7,610 bases of DNA from Alphaproteobacteria bacterium (lineage in GTDB: Bacteria; Pseudomonadota; Alphaproteobacteria; Paracaedibacterales; CAITNM01). The notes below the pieces were generated by a model, which worked only from the letters and a program-made list of their open reading frames with translations, did not search any database and was not told the origin of the DNA. Location of the stretch: the NCBI GenBank assembly GCA_947499175.1, contig CANMNU010000062.1, forward strand, positions 1 through 7,610, written 5' to 3'. Shown here one piece after another: positions 1 through 6,448 of the stretch; position 1 is the first letter of the stretch; each line of letters starts with the position of its first letter. The position numbers and the translations under genes were made by a program.

Positions 1-714
1 ACTTTCTGAGGAATTGATATCAGGTTTTTGTGGCAAAACATCGGATGGTTCAAAAAATATAGAACTTAGCATAACAGTGCGAAGATTTGCTAATGGGTCT
101 TCATCTTGATTAGGAAAAAACAAAACCCATTCAAAAAAATAAAACCCACGTTTAATTTGTTTAAGAGGAAGATCTGCGTTACCCCAGGTTTGTACCTGCA
201 TTGGAACATCTGCTTCAAATGCCAGTTCATTATTAATAGCAACAGGTGTAATACCTTCAACAGGTTTTGATAACTTTAAAATAGCAATATCATACTTGTG
301 CTGTTCACCAACTTCAAAACGTACATAACGACTGTCAAGTAAAACACTTTCAACTTTGTATTGAACTTTACTGTTAGGGGCGGTGCTAAAAGTTACATAA
401 AGTTTTTTAGGTGTTATTAAGACGTAATTGCCAAAATCTTTAATAGGGTATTTTGCGTTAAGTAGTAATTGCATACCGTGCGCTGCGGTTAGAACAATAT
501 TTTTGCATACCAAAACTCCTGATTGGCTAAATCCAAGATCCTCATCTGTAATTAATGCAGCCGTTTCATGGTTGGGTGATTCATAAACTAACGCTTGGTG
601 TTCTTGAACTGTTCCAGATGCAACCATAGATGCAAGCTTGAAAGAGCTTAAAAAAAATAAAAATAATGCTAGTAAACTAACCCTTAAACTAACTTTGCAA
701 TACACGACTTGCAC
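1..714 (-). CDS. Secreted trypsin-like serine protease (S1 fold), C-terminus beyond the window
   Basis: Partial gene; 238 codons are visible and the 3' end lies off the left edge. The N-terminus is a signal peptide: Lys/Arg at residues 7-11, a Leu/Phe-rich core at about 12-24, and possible cleavage near the Ala at 28 or 32. The mature part starts a chymotrypsin-like domain: SGVLVCKNIVLTAAHG at 65-80 holds the catalytic His79 in the classic TAAH context, KYDIAILKL at 140-148 holds the catalytic Asp142, and TWG at 176-178 matches the usual GWG strand. The catalytic Ser (GDSGG) should lie further on and cannot be seen, so activity is inferred. The start is GTG at 714: the frame opens just upstream, and AGGA at 724-727 sits 9 nt before it. 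GTG at 705 is an alternative; the ATG at 627 would lose the signal peptide. It overlaps the end of yejB by 26 bp, implying cotranscription and translational coupling. Probable site of action is the periplasm or outside the cell. Confidence 0.85.
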   Translation of the reverse strand, partial: MQVVYCKVSLRVSLLALFLFFLSSFKLASMVASGTVQEHQALVYESPNHETAALITDEDLGFSQSGVLVCKNIVLTAAHGMQLLLNAKYPIKDFGNYVLITPKKLYVTFSTAPNSKVQYKVESVLLDSRYVRFEVGEQHKYDIAILKLSKPVEGITPVAINNELAFEADVPMQVQTWGNADLPLKQIKRGFYFFEWVLFFPNQDEDPLANLRTVMLSSIFFEPSDVLPQKPDINSSES

Positions 715-1789
715 TTAAATCAATCCTGCGATCTACCACCATGTACATGATATCACCAAGTAAATGCAAAAACATACCCAGCAATGTAAACATATACAAA
801 CAACCAAACATAACTGGGTAATCCCGGCTCATTGCGGCTTCAAAACCCAGCAGACCAAGTCCATCAAGTGAAAAAAGTACTTCTATTAAGAGGCTTGAAG
901 TAAATAAAATATGAACAAATGCCGCTGGAAACCCAGCAATAACAATTAACATTGCATTGCGAAAAATATGACCATAAAGAATTTTATTTTCTTCTAAACC
1001 TTTGGCGCGCGCAGTCGTTACATATTGTTTGTTAATTTCTTCTAAAAATGAATTTTTGGTAAGCAAGGTTAATTTGGCAAACCCCGAAATAACCATTGCT
1101 AATAGTGGTAGGAAAAGATGCCAAAAATAATCAGTGATTTTATCAAAAAAACTTAGCATTTCCCAACCTTCGGAAAACAAGCCACGCAATGGAAATATTT
1201 GAATAAAACTACCACCTGCCAAAAGTACAATTAAAAATAGTGCAAACAAAAATCCAGGAACTGCGTAGGCCACAACAACGACAGCACTAGTTGCGATGTC
1301 AAAACGACTGCCATCCCTAACTGCTTTACAAATACCAAGTGGTATTGAAATCAAATACACAAATAAGGTGGTCCATAGCCCAAGTGAAATTGAAACTGGC
1401 AACTTTGATTTTACAACATCAATAACGGGCCTATCACGAAAATAGCTTTTACCAAAATCAAAGCTCGCATAATTTTTTAGCATTAACCAAAATCGTTCGT
1501 GTGCAGGCTTATCAAAACCAAATTGTTTTTCAAGCTGTTTAATAAACTCAGGATCAACTCCTTGGGCACCACGATAGGAGTTATCCATTCCAAAGGTTTG
1601 CTCACGCTGCATTTGGTCACCACCGCCACCCAAACGTGAGTCAACATCGCTAGCGTCACCACGCATTTGACTGATGACCTGTTGAATTGGCCCACCAGGA
1701 GCTGCTTGAATAATAATGAAATTTAACAACATTATACCAAGCACTGTGGGAATAACTAGCAACAGTCTGCGTGCAATATATCCTAACAT
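689..1789 (-). CDS. yejB: Peptide ABC transporter inner-membrane permease YejB
   Basis: Permease subunit of a Yej-type oligopeptide ABC importer (OppB/DppB-like family). Its 366 residues match the length of E. coli YejB (about 364), and recognisable YejB stretches run the full length: RRLLLVIPT near the N-terminus, APGGP at 30-34, SNYRG-like SYRG at 71-74, GFDKP at 91-95, SRFD at 161-164, and FPLRGL at 199-204. Membrane segments are visible at about 9-29, 133-155, 168-191, 223-245, 280-304 and 327-349. The cytoplasmic EAA loop that docks the ATPase lies at about 258-278 (TTARAKGLEENKILYGHIFR). Start ATG at 1789 directly follows the yejA stop with no gap and no Shine-Dalgarno sequence, so translation is probably coupled. 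Its 3' end overlaps the start of the protease gene. The partner permease YejE and ATPase YejF are not in this window. Confidence 0.95.
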   Translation of the reverse strand: MLGYIARRLLLVIPTVLGIMLLNFIIIQAAPGGPIQQVISQMRGDASDVDSRLGGGGDQMQREQTFGMDNSYRGAQGVDPEFIKQLEKQFGFDKPAHERFWLMLKNYASFDFGKSYFRDRPVIDVVKSKLPVSISLGLWTTLFVYLISIPLGICKAVRDGSRFDIATSAVVVVAYAVPGFLFALFLIVLLAGGSFIQIFPLRGLFSEGWEMLSFFDKITDYFWHLFLPLLAMVISGFAKLTLLTKNSFLEEINKQYVTTARAKGLEENKILYGHIFRNAMLIVIAGFPAAFVHILFTSSLLIEVLFSLDGLGLLGFEAAMSRDYPVMFGCLYMFTLLGMFLHLLGDIMYMVVDRRIDLSASRVLQS

Positions 1790-3697
1790 TTATAAAAACC
1801 AGCCTTTAATAGTTTGTTTAATCTTTGTAAATAAACCTTTTGGTTTCGCAATTTCTGGTTGTTCGGCTTTTATCCACCAGGTGAAAATCGGAAAAGGAAG
1901 GCTCTTAGGTGCAGAATCTACAACTTGTTTGGGCATGTCAAATATATTCCAATATGCACTATTTAATCCATCTGCTTGCCAATTCATAATCATGTAATAA
2001 TTCCAGCTAAGTACTCGGTCAATTGCATGGGCACAATCAACCATTTCATAATAGTCCTTAGCGTCCACTAATTTTTCAATTAAATCATCTATTACTTTAT
2101 TTTCTATTCCAGCTAAATTTTTTGATCCCTTAACTTTTGCTGATTCACTGCCAAAATATTCCCTTTGTTCATTGCCCAAGGAATGACTTTGGTTAATATT
2201 AATATGCACCATATCATAATCAAATTGCTCCACCATTTCAGAAAATGTGCTGGCGTCAAAGTGTCGCGGTATTACCTTAATTCCAACATTTTCAAAATTA
2301 CGCTGCATATGCAAAATAATAGTCTCATATGCCACATCAGAATACGGAATAACAATTTCAAAGACCTCACCAGCTTTATTGGTAAGTTTTTGATCTTTCA
2401 ATTGCCAGCCTGCAGCTTTTAACAAATCAATAGATTGCTGCAAGGTTTCACGGGGAATAAAATCACTTTCGTATGACGGGTTTTTAAATGATTCCTTGAA
2501 AACATCTTCAGGTAATTGATTTTTGTATTTTTGTAAAAGTTCTAGCTCATGTCCGCAAGCCACCCCTTTATGGGCAAGCTCAGCATTACCATAATAGCTA
2601 TTTAAACGGTAGTAATGGTTATAAAACATTGAGTGATTTAAACTACTAAAATTAAACAACAGTGAGATAGCTTGGCGTACACGAATATCTTGAAATTTTT
2701 TATGCCTTAAATTAAAAACAAATCCACTAGTTACTTGGTAAGTACCATCTGGAATAATTTGTTTAATGATTTTACCATCTTTAACATGTGGTACGTTATA
2801 AGCTGTGTGCCATTGCTTCGCTGAAGATTCAAACCAGACGTTTAAATCTCCGGCTAAAAAGGCCTGAAATGCTGCATTTTTTTCCCGGTAAAATTGTAAT
2901 TTAATCTCGTCAAAATTATATAAACCTACATTGATTGGCAGTTTCTCACCCCACCAATTCTTGACCCTTTCAAAAACTATTAAGTGCCCAAAATCAACTG
3001 TACTTATTTTGTAAGGGCCACTGCTGGGGAACGGTTTATTCATGCCACCATTTTCAGTCATGTTAGCTTTGAAAAATTCACTTGGAAAAACATCAAGCTG
3101 TCCTAAAATTTCCACAAGTTCTTTATTTTTAGGATTTTTGCTATGAAAACGTACTGTATGTGAATCAAGTTCTTCTGCCTTTTCAACATCTCGGTAATAA
3201 TGCAGCATCATGGGGTTTATTTTTATCAAAAAATTAAAGCTCCACACCACATCAGCCGCTGTAATTGGTGTTCCATCTGAAAAACATGCTCTTTCATTCA
3301 GGTGAAAAGTAATATGTTTTTTATCAGCACTAATTTCTAAGCTTTTAGCAATATATGGGTAGCTTACCCCAATTTCTTCAGATGAACTTTCAAATAATCT
3401 CGCAAAACAAAAAAGTCGAATATGTGCTGGGTTATTGCCGATAATTGCAAATGGATTTAACCCATCAAATGTGCCAACTGATGAAATTTTTAAAGTACCT
3501 CCCTTAGTTGCATGGGGATTTACAAAATCAAAATACTTAGTGTCAGCTCCATATTTTGGCACAACATTGTACACATTAATGCAGGTTTGCTTTTTTGCAT
3601 AATTACCACAAAGTAATGCGCCAACAAAAAATGCCGCCTTAGCACAGGTGGATAAAAATGAAAATTTTTGAAAAGAGCCTCGTAAATATTTATTCAT
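1790..3697 (-). CDS. yejA: Periplasmic peptide-binding protein YejA (SBP family 5)
   Basis: Extracellular solute-binding protein family 5, the substrate receptor that delivers peptides to YejB/YejE; 635 residues against about 604 in E. coli YejA. The N-terminus carries basic residues followed by a hydrophobic stretch at about 18-30, consistent with a Sec signal peptide, with possible cleavage after NYA at 32-34. Family landmarks in order: KYFDFVNPHATKGGTLK at 54-70 followed by GTFDGLNP at 75-82 (strongly YejA-like), FSDGTPITAADVVWSF at 139-154, SGPYKI at 226-231, the NWWG segment at 247-250, and FQDIRVRQAISLLF at 335-348. It is first in the yejA-yejB-protease unit, preceded by a 175-bp gap with a promoter-like element. 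No Shine-Dalgarno motif precedes the ATG at 3697; the signal peptide begins right there, which supports this start. The LLC at 28-30 is not a proper lipobox, so a soluble periplasmic protein is favoured. Confidence 0.93.
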   Translation of the reverse strand: MNKYLRGSFQKFSFLSTCAKAAFFVGALLCGNYAKKQTCINVYNVVPKYGADTKYFDFVNPHATKGGTLKISSVGTFDGLNPFAIIGNNPAHIRLFCFARLFESSSEEIGVSYPYIAKSLEISADKKHITFHLNERACFSDGTPITAADVVWSFNFLIKINPMMLHYYRDVEKAEELDSHTVRFHSKNPKNKELVEILGQLDVFPSEFFKANMTENGGMNKPFPSSGPYKISTVDFGHLIVFERVKNWWGEKLPINVGLYNFDEIKLQFYREKNAAFQAFLAGDLNVWFESSAKQWHTAYNVPHVKDGKIIKQIIPDGTYQVTSGFVFNLRHKKFQDIRVRQAISLLFNFSSLNHSMFYNHYYRLNSYYGNAELAHKGVACGHELELLQKYKNQLPEDVFKESFKNPSYESDFIPRETLQQSIDLLKAAGWQLKDQKLTNKAGEVFEIVIPYSDVAYETIILHMQRNFENVGIKVIPRHFDASTFSEMVEQFDYDMVHININQSHSLGNEQREYFGSESAKVKGSKNLAGIENKVIDDLIEKLVDAKDYYEMVDCAHAIDRVLSWNYYMIMNWQADGLNSAYWNIFDMPKQVVDSAPKSLPFPIFTWWIKAEQPEIAKPKGLFTKIKQTIKGWFL

Positions 3698-3872
3698 TAA
3701 ATTTAACCATGTGCAATTTCATGTTGTGTGAGGAAAAATTAAGTAAGGTAAATTAAGTATACTATAGCTAAATCCTTATAAAATTAATATGGTAGCTACT
3801 AACCTACATTATCCAAATATGATTATCAAAAATACAAGTACTGCTTGAAATGTGACTAATTTTTATTAATAA
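3698..3872 (-). promoter_or_regulatory. Intergenic gap with probable yejA promoter and candidate operator repeats
   Basis: This 175-bp AT-rich gap separates rimI from yejA, both read leftward. On the minus strand TATACT (3756-3761) resembles a sigma-70 -10 box, 58 bp upstream of the yejA start; no good -35 hexamer stands at the expected spacing. The 10-mer AAATTAAGTA (plus strand) occurs twice, at 3736-3745 and 3750-3759, 14 bp start to start, the second copy overlapping the -10 box. Palindromes of 8 bp lie at 3756-3763 (AGTATACT) and 3792-3799 (GTAGCTAC). The repeats look like a possible operator for the peptide-uptake operon; this is inference from position only. Confidence 0.4.
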
Positions 3873-4313
3873 TTATGCAGATTTTTTATATGCCATGACT
3901 AACGCATCAAGTGCTGTGCCATCATCCTGTTGATAATAACCTTTGCGAATTGAAATAGATTCAAAGCCAATTTTTTTATAAAGGTTAATTGCTGCAGTAT
4001 TTTGGCACTCAACATCTAAGAAAATTTTTTGTCCCAATGGAGCTCTATCAATCACCCAATTGATAAGTTTTGTGGCTAAGCCTTGTTTTCGTGTGTTTTT
4101 ATTAACACCAAGTGTTAGTAAATCGGTTTGATCACCCACTATATAGGTGAATATGAAGGCCTGTTTATTAACTTGAAAGGCTTCATACTTGCTATCTGCT
4201 ATGCGTTCTAGCCATGGATCTTCCTTGCCGAAACATTCAACGTACAATGGTTTAATCCAAGGGGCGTCATCTTTTAAAATTCGCTCTGGTTTTGTATTCA
4301 GGGGTTCTGACAT
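3873..4313 (-). CDS. rimI: RimI-like GNAT N-acetyltransferase
   Basis: GNAT-fold acetyltransferase of the RimI type, which in characterised bacteria uses acetyl-CoA to acetylate the N-terminal Ala of ribosomal protein S18. The 146-residue length is typical. The acetyl-CoA pyrophosphate-binding motif A is RKQGLA at 75-80 (family R-x-x-G-x-G/A). The second half of the fold shows the RimI pattern: LDVECQNTAAINLYKKIGF at 99-117 with Asn105 and Tyr112, then RKGYY at 123-127 and the DALVMAY ending. Its start overlaps the tsaB 3' end by 47 bp in another frame, a strong sign of one operon; tsaB-rimI adjacency is common in bacteria, including alphaproteobacteria. No clear Shine-Dalgarno motif precedes the ATG at 4313, so the first dozen residues are uncertain, but the conserved N-terminal strand begins near residue 10. 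Specificity for S18 is assumed from family and context. Confidence 0.88.
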   Translation of the reverse strand: MSEPLNTKPERILKDDAPWIKPLYVECFGKEDPWLERIADSKYEAFQVNKQAFIFTYIVGDQTDLLTLGVNKNTRKQGLATKLINWVIDRAPLGQKIFLDVECQNTAAINLYKKIGFESISIRKGYYQQDDGTALDALVMAYKKSA

Positions 4314-4830
4314 AATAAGGCTCTGGTTTATCTAATATTTTCAAATGTGGGTTAGCTAAATAATATTTAACAAGATCCACGGCTAAGTTTTTAGGTGATT
4401 GCCCTAAATCGCCACAAAGTTTTTGACCTTGTGATTCAAGGGCACTTAATTCTGGTTCAGTTTTGCAAGTAATCTCACCGCTAATTTTTACAAAGTAGTC
4501 GCTGCGAAAACTATCAATACATGGAATGGCACCATGTCCTGCGTATTCTAAAACATCAAGGGTATTAGGGCAAAAAAGCTGGGCACTATAACCAATTTTT
4601 AAGCCAATTGCTGTAGCTAACTGTATGCGAATACTGGTAAATGAACCAGGCCCGGTTGTTGTAGCAATAACTTCGGGATGAGCATTTAAAATTTTTTGGA
4701 CTAAACCTGCTAAAACTCCGGCATGGGTTTGCCAAGGCTCAAGTTGGTAAACTTGTTCATAAAATTGTTCTGCACAGTGCCATGCTAAATGACAACTTCC
4801 AGGTGATAAATAAAAGCCAATAATAGCCAT
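4267..4830 (-). CDS. tsaB: TsaB, tRNA t6A37 threonylcarbamoyl transfer complex subunit (divergent)
   Basis: TsaB is the non-catalytic partner of TsaD in forming N6-threonylcarbamoyladenosine at position 37 of ANN-decoding tRNAs. The diagnostic segment is TTTGPGSFTSIRIQLATAIG at residues 57-76, matching the family GPGSFTGxRxGLAxAxGL, and the C-terminal YYVRTPEYK at 172-180 matches the usual YxRxPx ending. The protein is divergent: the N-terminal strand reads MAIIGFYLSPG where the family has ILAIDTS, the second Gly of the GPGSFTG motif is Ser66, and at 187 residues it is shorter than E. coli TsaB (about 231). I chose ATG 4830 because it puts the conserved first strand at the N-terminus; ATG 4872 adds 14 residues and leaves only 8 bp to glmU. 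Neither has a clear ribosome-binding site. It overlaps rimI by 47 bp. Confidence 0.82.
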   Translation of the reverse strand: MAIIGFYLSPGSCHLAWHCAEQFYEQVYQLEPWQTHAGVLAGLVQKILNAHPEVIATTTGPGSFTSIRIQLATAIGLKIGYSAQLFCPNTLDVLEYAGHGAIPCIDSFRSDYFVKISGEITCKTEPELSALESQGQKLCGDLGQSPKNLAVDLVKYYLANPHLKILDKPEPYYVRTPEYKTRANFKR

Positions 4831-4880
4831 TGGGGTAAACACATGGTATGGTATCGTAGCAAACCTTAGCATAAAGATTA
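4831..4880. promoter_or_regulatory. Divergent promoter gap between tsaB and glmU
   Basis: Only 50 bp separate the chosen tsaB start from the oppositely directed glmU start, so promoters for both directions must overlap here or extend into the coding ends. The gap is AT-rich; TATGCT on the minus strand (4868-4873) and CATAAA on the plus strand (4870-4875) are weak -10-like hexamers. No Shine-Dalgarno motif precedes glmU. No convincing -35 element or operator was found. Confidence 0.35.
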
Positions 4881-6194
4881 ATGAAGGCTGTAATTATTTT
4901 AGCAGCAGGTAATGGTACGCGTATGAAAAGCCCTATACCTAAGGTGCTCCATACAGTAGCTGGAAAGCCAATGTTGCAGTGGGTTATTGATGCAATAGAT
5001 CCTTTAAATTTTGAGCAAATTATTATTGTAGCTTCGCCAATATTAGAATTTGAAACGAAGCCTAGTAATGTTGATGTTATCGTACAGGGAAAGCCACTAG
5101 GCACAGGTGACGCCTTGCAAATTGGGGTAAGTAAGCTTAATAGCAACATTAATAAGGTTTTGTTAATTTGTGCGGACACCCCACTTTTAGACCAGGCTGA
5201 TCTTAAAAATTTAATTAATTCAACAGCTGATTTGACAGTAGCTGCTATGGAAATTAATGATTTAAGTAAGTCTTACGGGCGAGTTGAGCTTAATGATAAA
5301 AGTCAACCGGTGGCTATTGTTGAAACTAAGCATAATGAAAAGGATAAAATCAATAAACTTGCAAATGCTGGGGCCTATGCTTTTAATGCTAAAATGTTGC
5401 GAGAACTTTTGCCACAGTTAAAGCCGAATCAAGAATCTGGAGAAATTTATGCGACAGATTTAGTGGCGCTGGCATTTGCTAAAAATTACAGTACTGGTGT
5501 GATATACGCTAGGGAAGAAAATTTTTTTGGGGTTAATACGATTGTAGAGTTGACTGCTGCTGAAAGCATTATGCAAGATCGCCTTAAAAAGGCTCACATG
5601 TTAAATGGGGTGAGATTCGTTTTGCCAGAAACGTCTTACGTGAATTATGACGCAGAAATAGCTGCTGGAGCGTATATTGAGCCGAATGTTTATATTGGAG
5701 AAAGAGTTCGTATTGCAGCTTTTGCACGCATTTTGAGTTATTCATACATTAGTGAATGTTTGATTCTTAGCCAAGCAACCATTGGACCGTTTGCGCACTT
5801 GCGTGCAAATGTAGTGGTGGAAGAAGGTGCTACGATAGGTAATTTTGTTGAAGTCAAAAATTCACTTATTGGTAAAAAAGCTAAAGCCAAACACCTAAGC
5901 TACATTGGTGATGCAAGCATTGGCGAGGCCACTAACATTGGGGCCGGTACAATTACCTGTAATTACGATGGCTTTAACAAATTTAAAACTCAAATAGGTA
6001 AAAATGTTATGGTTGGGGTTAATACAACATTGGTAGCGCCAGTTTTTTTGGGCGATGGTGCCTATGTTGCAGCCGGCAGTGTAATAACTGAAGATGTTAC
6101 CCCCAATAGTTTAGCAATTTCACGTTCGATACAACAGGAAAAAGCCGAGTGGGCTGTAAATTTTCGCGCCAGGAATGCTAGAAAATTATCATAA
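4881..6194 (+). CDS. glmU: Bifunctional GlmU: GlcNAc-1-P uridyltransferase / GlcN-1-P acetyltransferase
   Basis: Cytoplasmic enzyme that acetylates glucosamine-1-phosphate and then joins the product to UTP, giving UDP-GlcNAc for peptidoglycan and lipopolysaccharide. At 437 residues it is complete, slightly shorter than E. coli GlmU (456). The N-terminal nucleotidyltransferase domain (about 1-220) has LAAGNGTRMKSPIPKVLH at 7-24, with Asn at 11 where Lys is common, GTGDAL at 74-79, the metal-ligand Asp99 in CADTPLL, and GVNT at 217-220 with the second metal ligand Asn219. After a linker helix, the left-handed beta-helix starts near 245 and shows hexapeptide repeats. Acetyltransferase residues are present: Arg308 (HLRAN), Lys326, His338 and Tyr341 (KHLSYIGD), and NYDG at 361-364. 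The ATG at 4881 is only six codons before the LAAG loop, which fixes the start. The stop lies in a tandem 14-bp duplication. Confidence 0.97.
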   Translation: MKAVIILAAGNGTRMKSPIPKVLHTVAGKPMLQWVIDAIDPLNFEQIIIVASPILEFETKPSNVDVIVQGKPLGTGDALQIGVSKLNSNINKVLLICADTPLLDQADLKNLINSTADLTVAAMEINDLSKSYGRVELNDKSQPVAIVETKHNEKDKINKLANAGAYAFNAKMLRELLPQLKPNQESGEIYATDLVALAFAKNYSTGVIYAREENFFGVNTIVELTAAESIMQDRLKKAHMLNGVRFVLPETSYVNYDAEIAAGAYIEPNVYIGERVRIAAFARILSYSYISECLILSQATIGPFAHLRANVVVEEGATIGNFVEVKNSLIGKKAKAKHLSYIGDASIGEATNIGAGTITCNYDGFNKFKTQIGKNVMVGVNTTLVAPVFLGDGAYVAAGSVITEDVTPNSLAISRSIQQEKAEWAVNFRARNARKLS

Positions 6195-6208
6195 GAAAAT
6201 TATCATAA
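6181..6208. repeat. Perfect tandem duplication of 14 bp at the glmU stop
   Basis: The 14-mer GAAAATTATCATAA occurs twice head to tail (6181-6194 and 6195-6208). The first copy contains the last glmU codons and its TAA stop; the second lies just outside the gene. The first copy already ends the frame, so the GlmU protein is unaffected. It looks like a small replication-slippage duplication. Confidence 0.9.
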
Positions 6209-6357
6209 TTTTATTAAAATTGCTGATTTGTTTTTATTTAATATTCCCCACCCAAATTATGAAGGGTGAGGTACAGTATGGGCCAAAAAGTATTAATATT
6301 TGGTTAACCTTAATATTTTGTAATATAATTTTTGCAAGTGGGGATTTAAAGTTTTAA

Positions 6358-6389
6358 AATCATAAGGCCGATGATTCAGCCTTATGATT
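6358..6389. terminator. Strong hairpin between convergent genes, possible bidirectional terminator
   Basis: An 11-bp perfect inverted repeat, AATCATAAGGC at 6358-6368 and GCCTTATGATT at 6379-6389, closes a 10-nt loop. It lies in the 254-bp gap between glmU (plus) and the repeat-protein gene (minus), where both transcripts should end. Flanking TTTT (6352-6355) and AAAA (6391-6394) could add pairs across a small bulge. On the plus strand no U-tract follows, so for glmU it may act as a stabilising 3' end or with Rho; on the minus strand a short U-run follows the stem. The rest of 6209-6357 is AT-rich with no supported gene. Confidence 0.6.
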
Positions 6390-6408
6390 AAAAACTCATA
6401 ATTTGAGT
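6390..6408 (-). terminator. Small intrinsic terminator-like stem downstream of the repeat gene
   Basis: Read on the minus strand, ACTCA, a 5-nt loop and TGAGT (6394-6408) form a 5-bp stem running straight into five U residues, about 40 nt after the repeat-gene stop and just before the stronger hairpin. The arrangement suits leftward termination, but the stem is short and AT-rich. It shares bases with an alternative stem, GAGTA/TACTC at 6405-6419. Confidence 0.35.
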
Positions 6409-6448
6409 ATGGGGTACTCTAAGTAAGCACTTTATTATGTGCTGCAGC

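Noticed and set aside
3595..3620. Possible lipoprotein signal in YejA (LLC at residues 28-30)
   Set aside because: The residue before Cys is Leu rather than Gly, Ala or Ser, so the lipobox rule is not met.
3835..3847. CAAG/CTTG stem followed by a U-run on the minus strand, possible rimI terminator
   Set aside because: The stem is only 4 bp and cannot be extended, so it is expected by chance in AT-rich DNA.
4757..5179. A 140-codon minus-strand reading frame across the tsaB/glmU boundary
   Set aside because: It lies antisense to well-supported glmU codons and overlaps tsaB in another frame; it is a shadow of those genes.
6246..6271. CCCCACCC / GGGTGAGG imperfect hairpin after glmU, possible terminator
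   Set aside because: One internal mismatch and no U-tract on either strand; weaker than the hairpin at 6358-6389.
6175..6357. A 60-codon hydrophobic reading frame on the plus strand starting inside the end of glmU
   Set aside because: It overlaps the tail of glmU, has no ribosome-binding site, and its hydrophobic composition follows from the AT-rich gap and the 14-bp duplication; no family resemblance.
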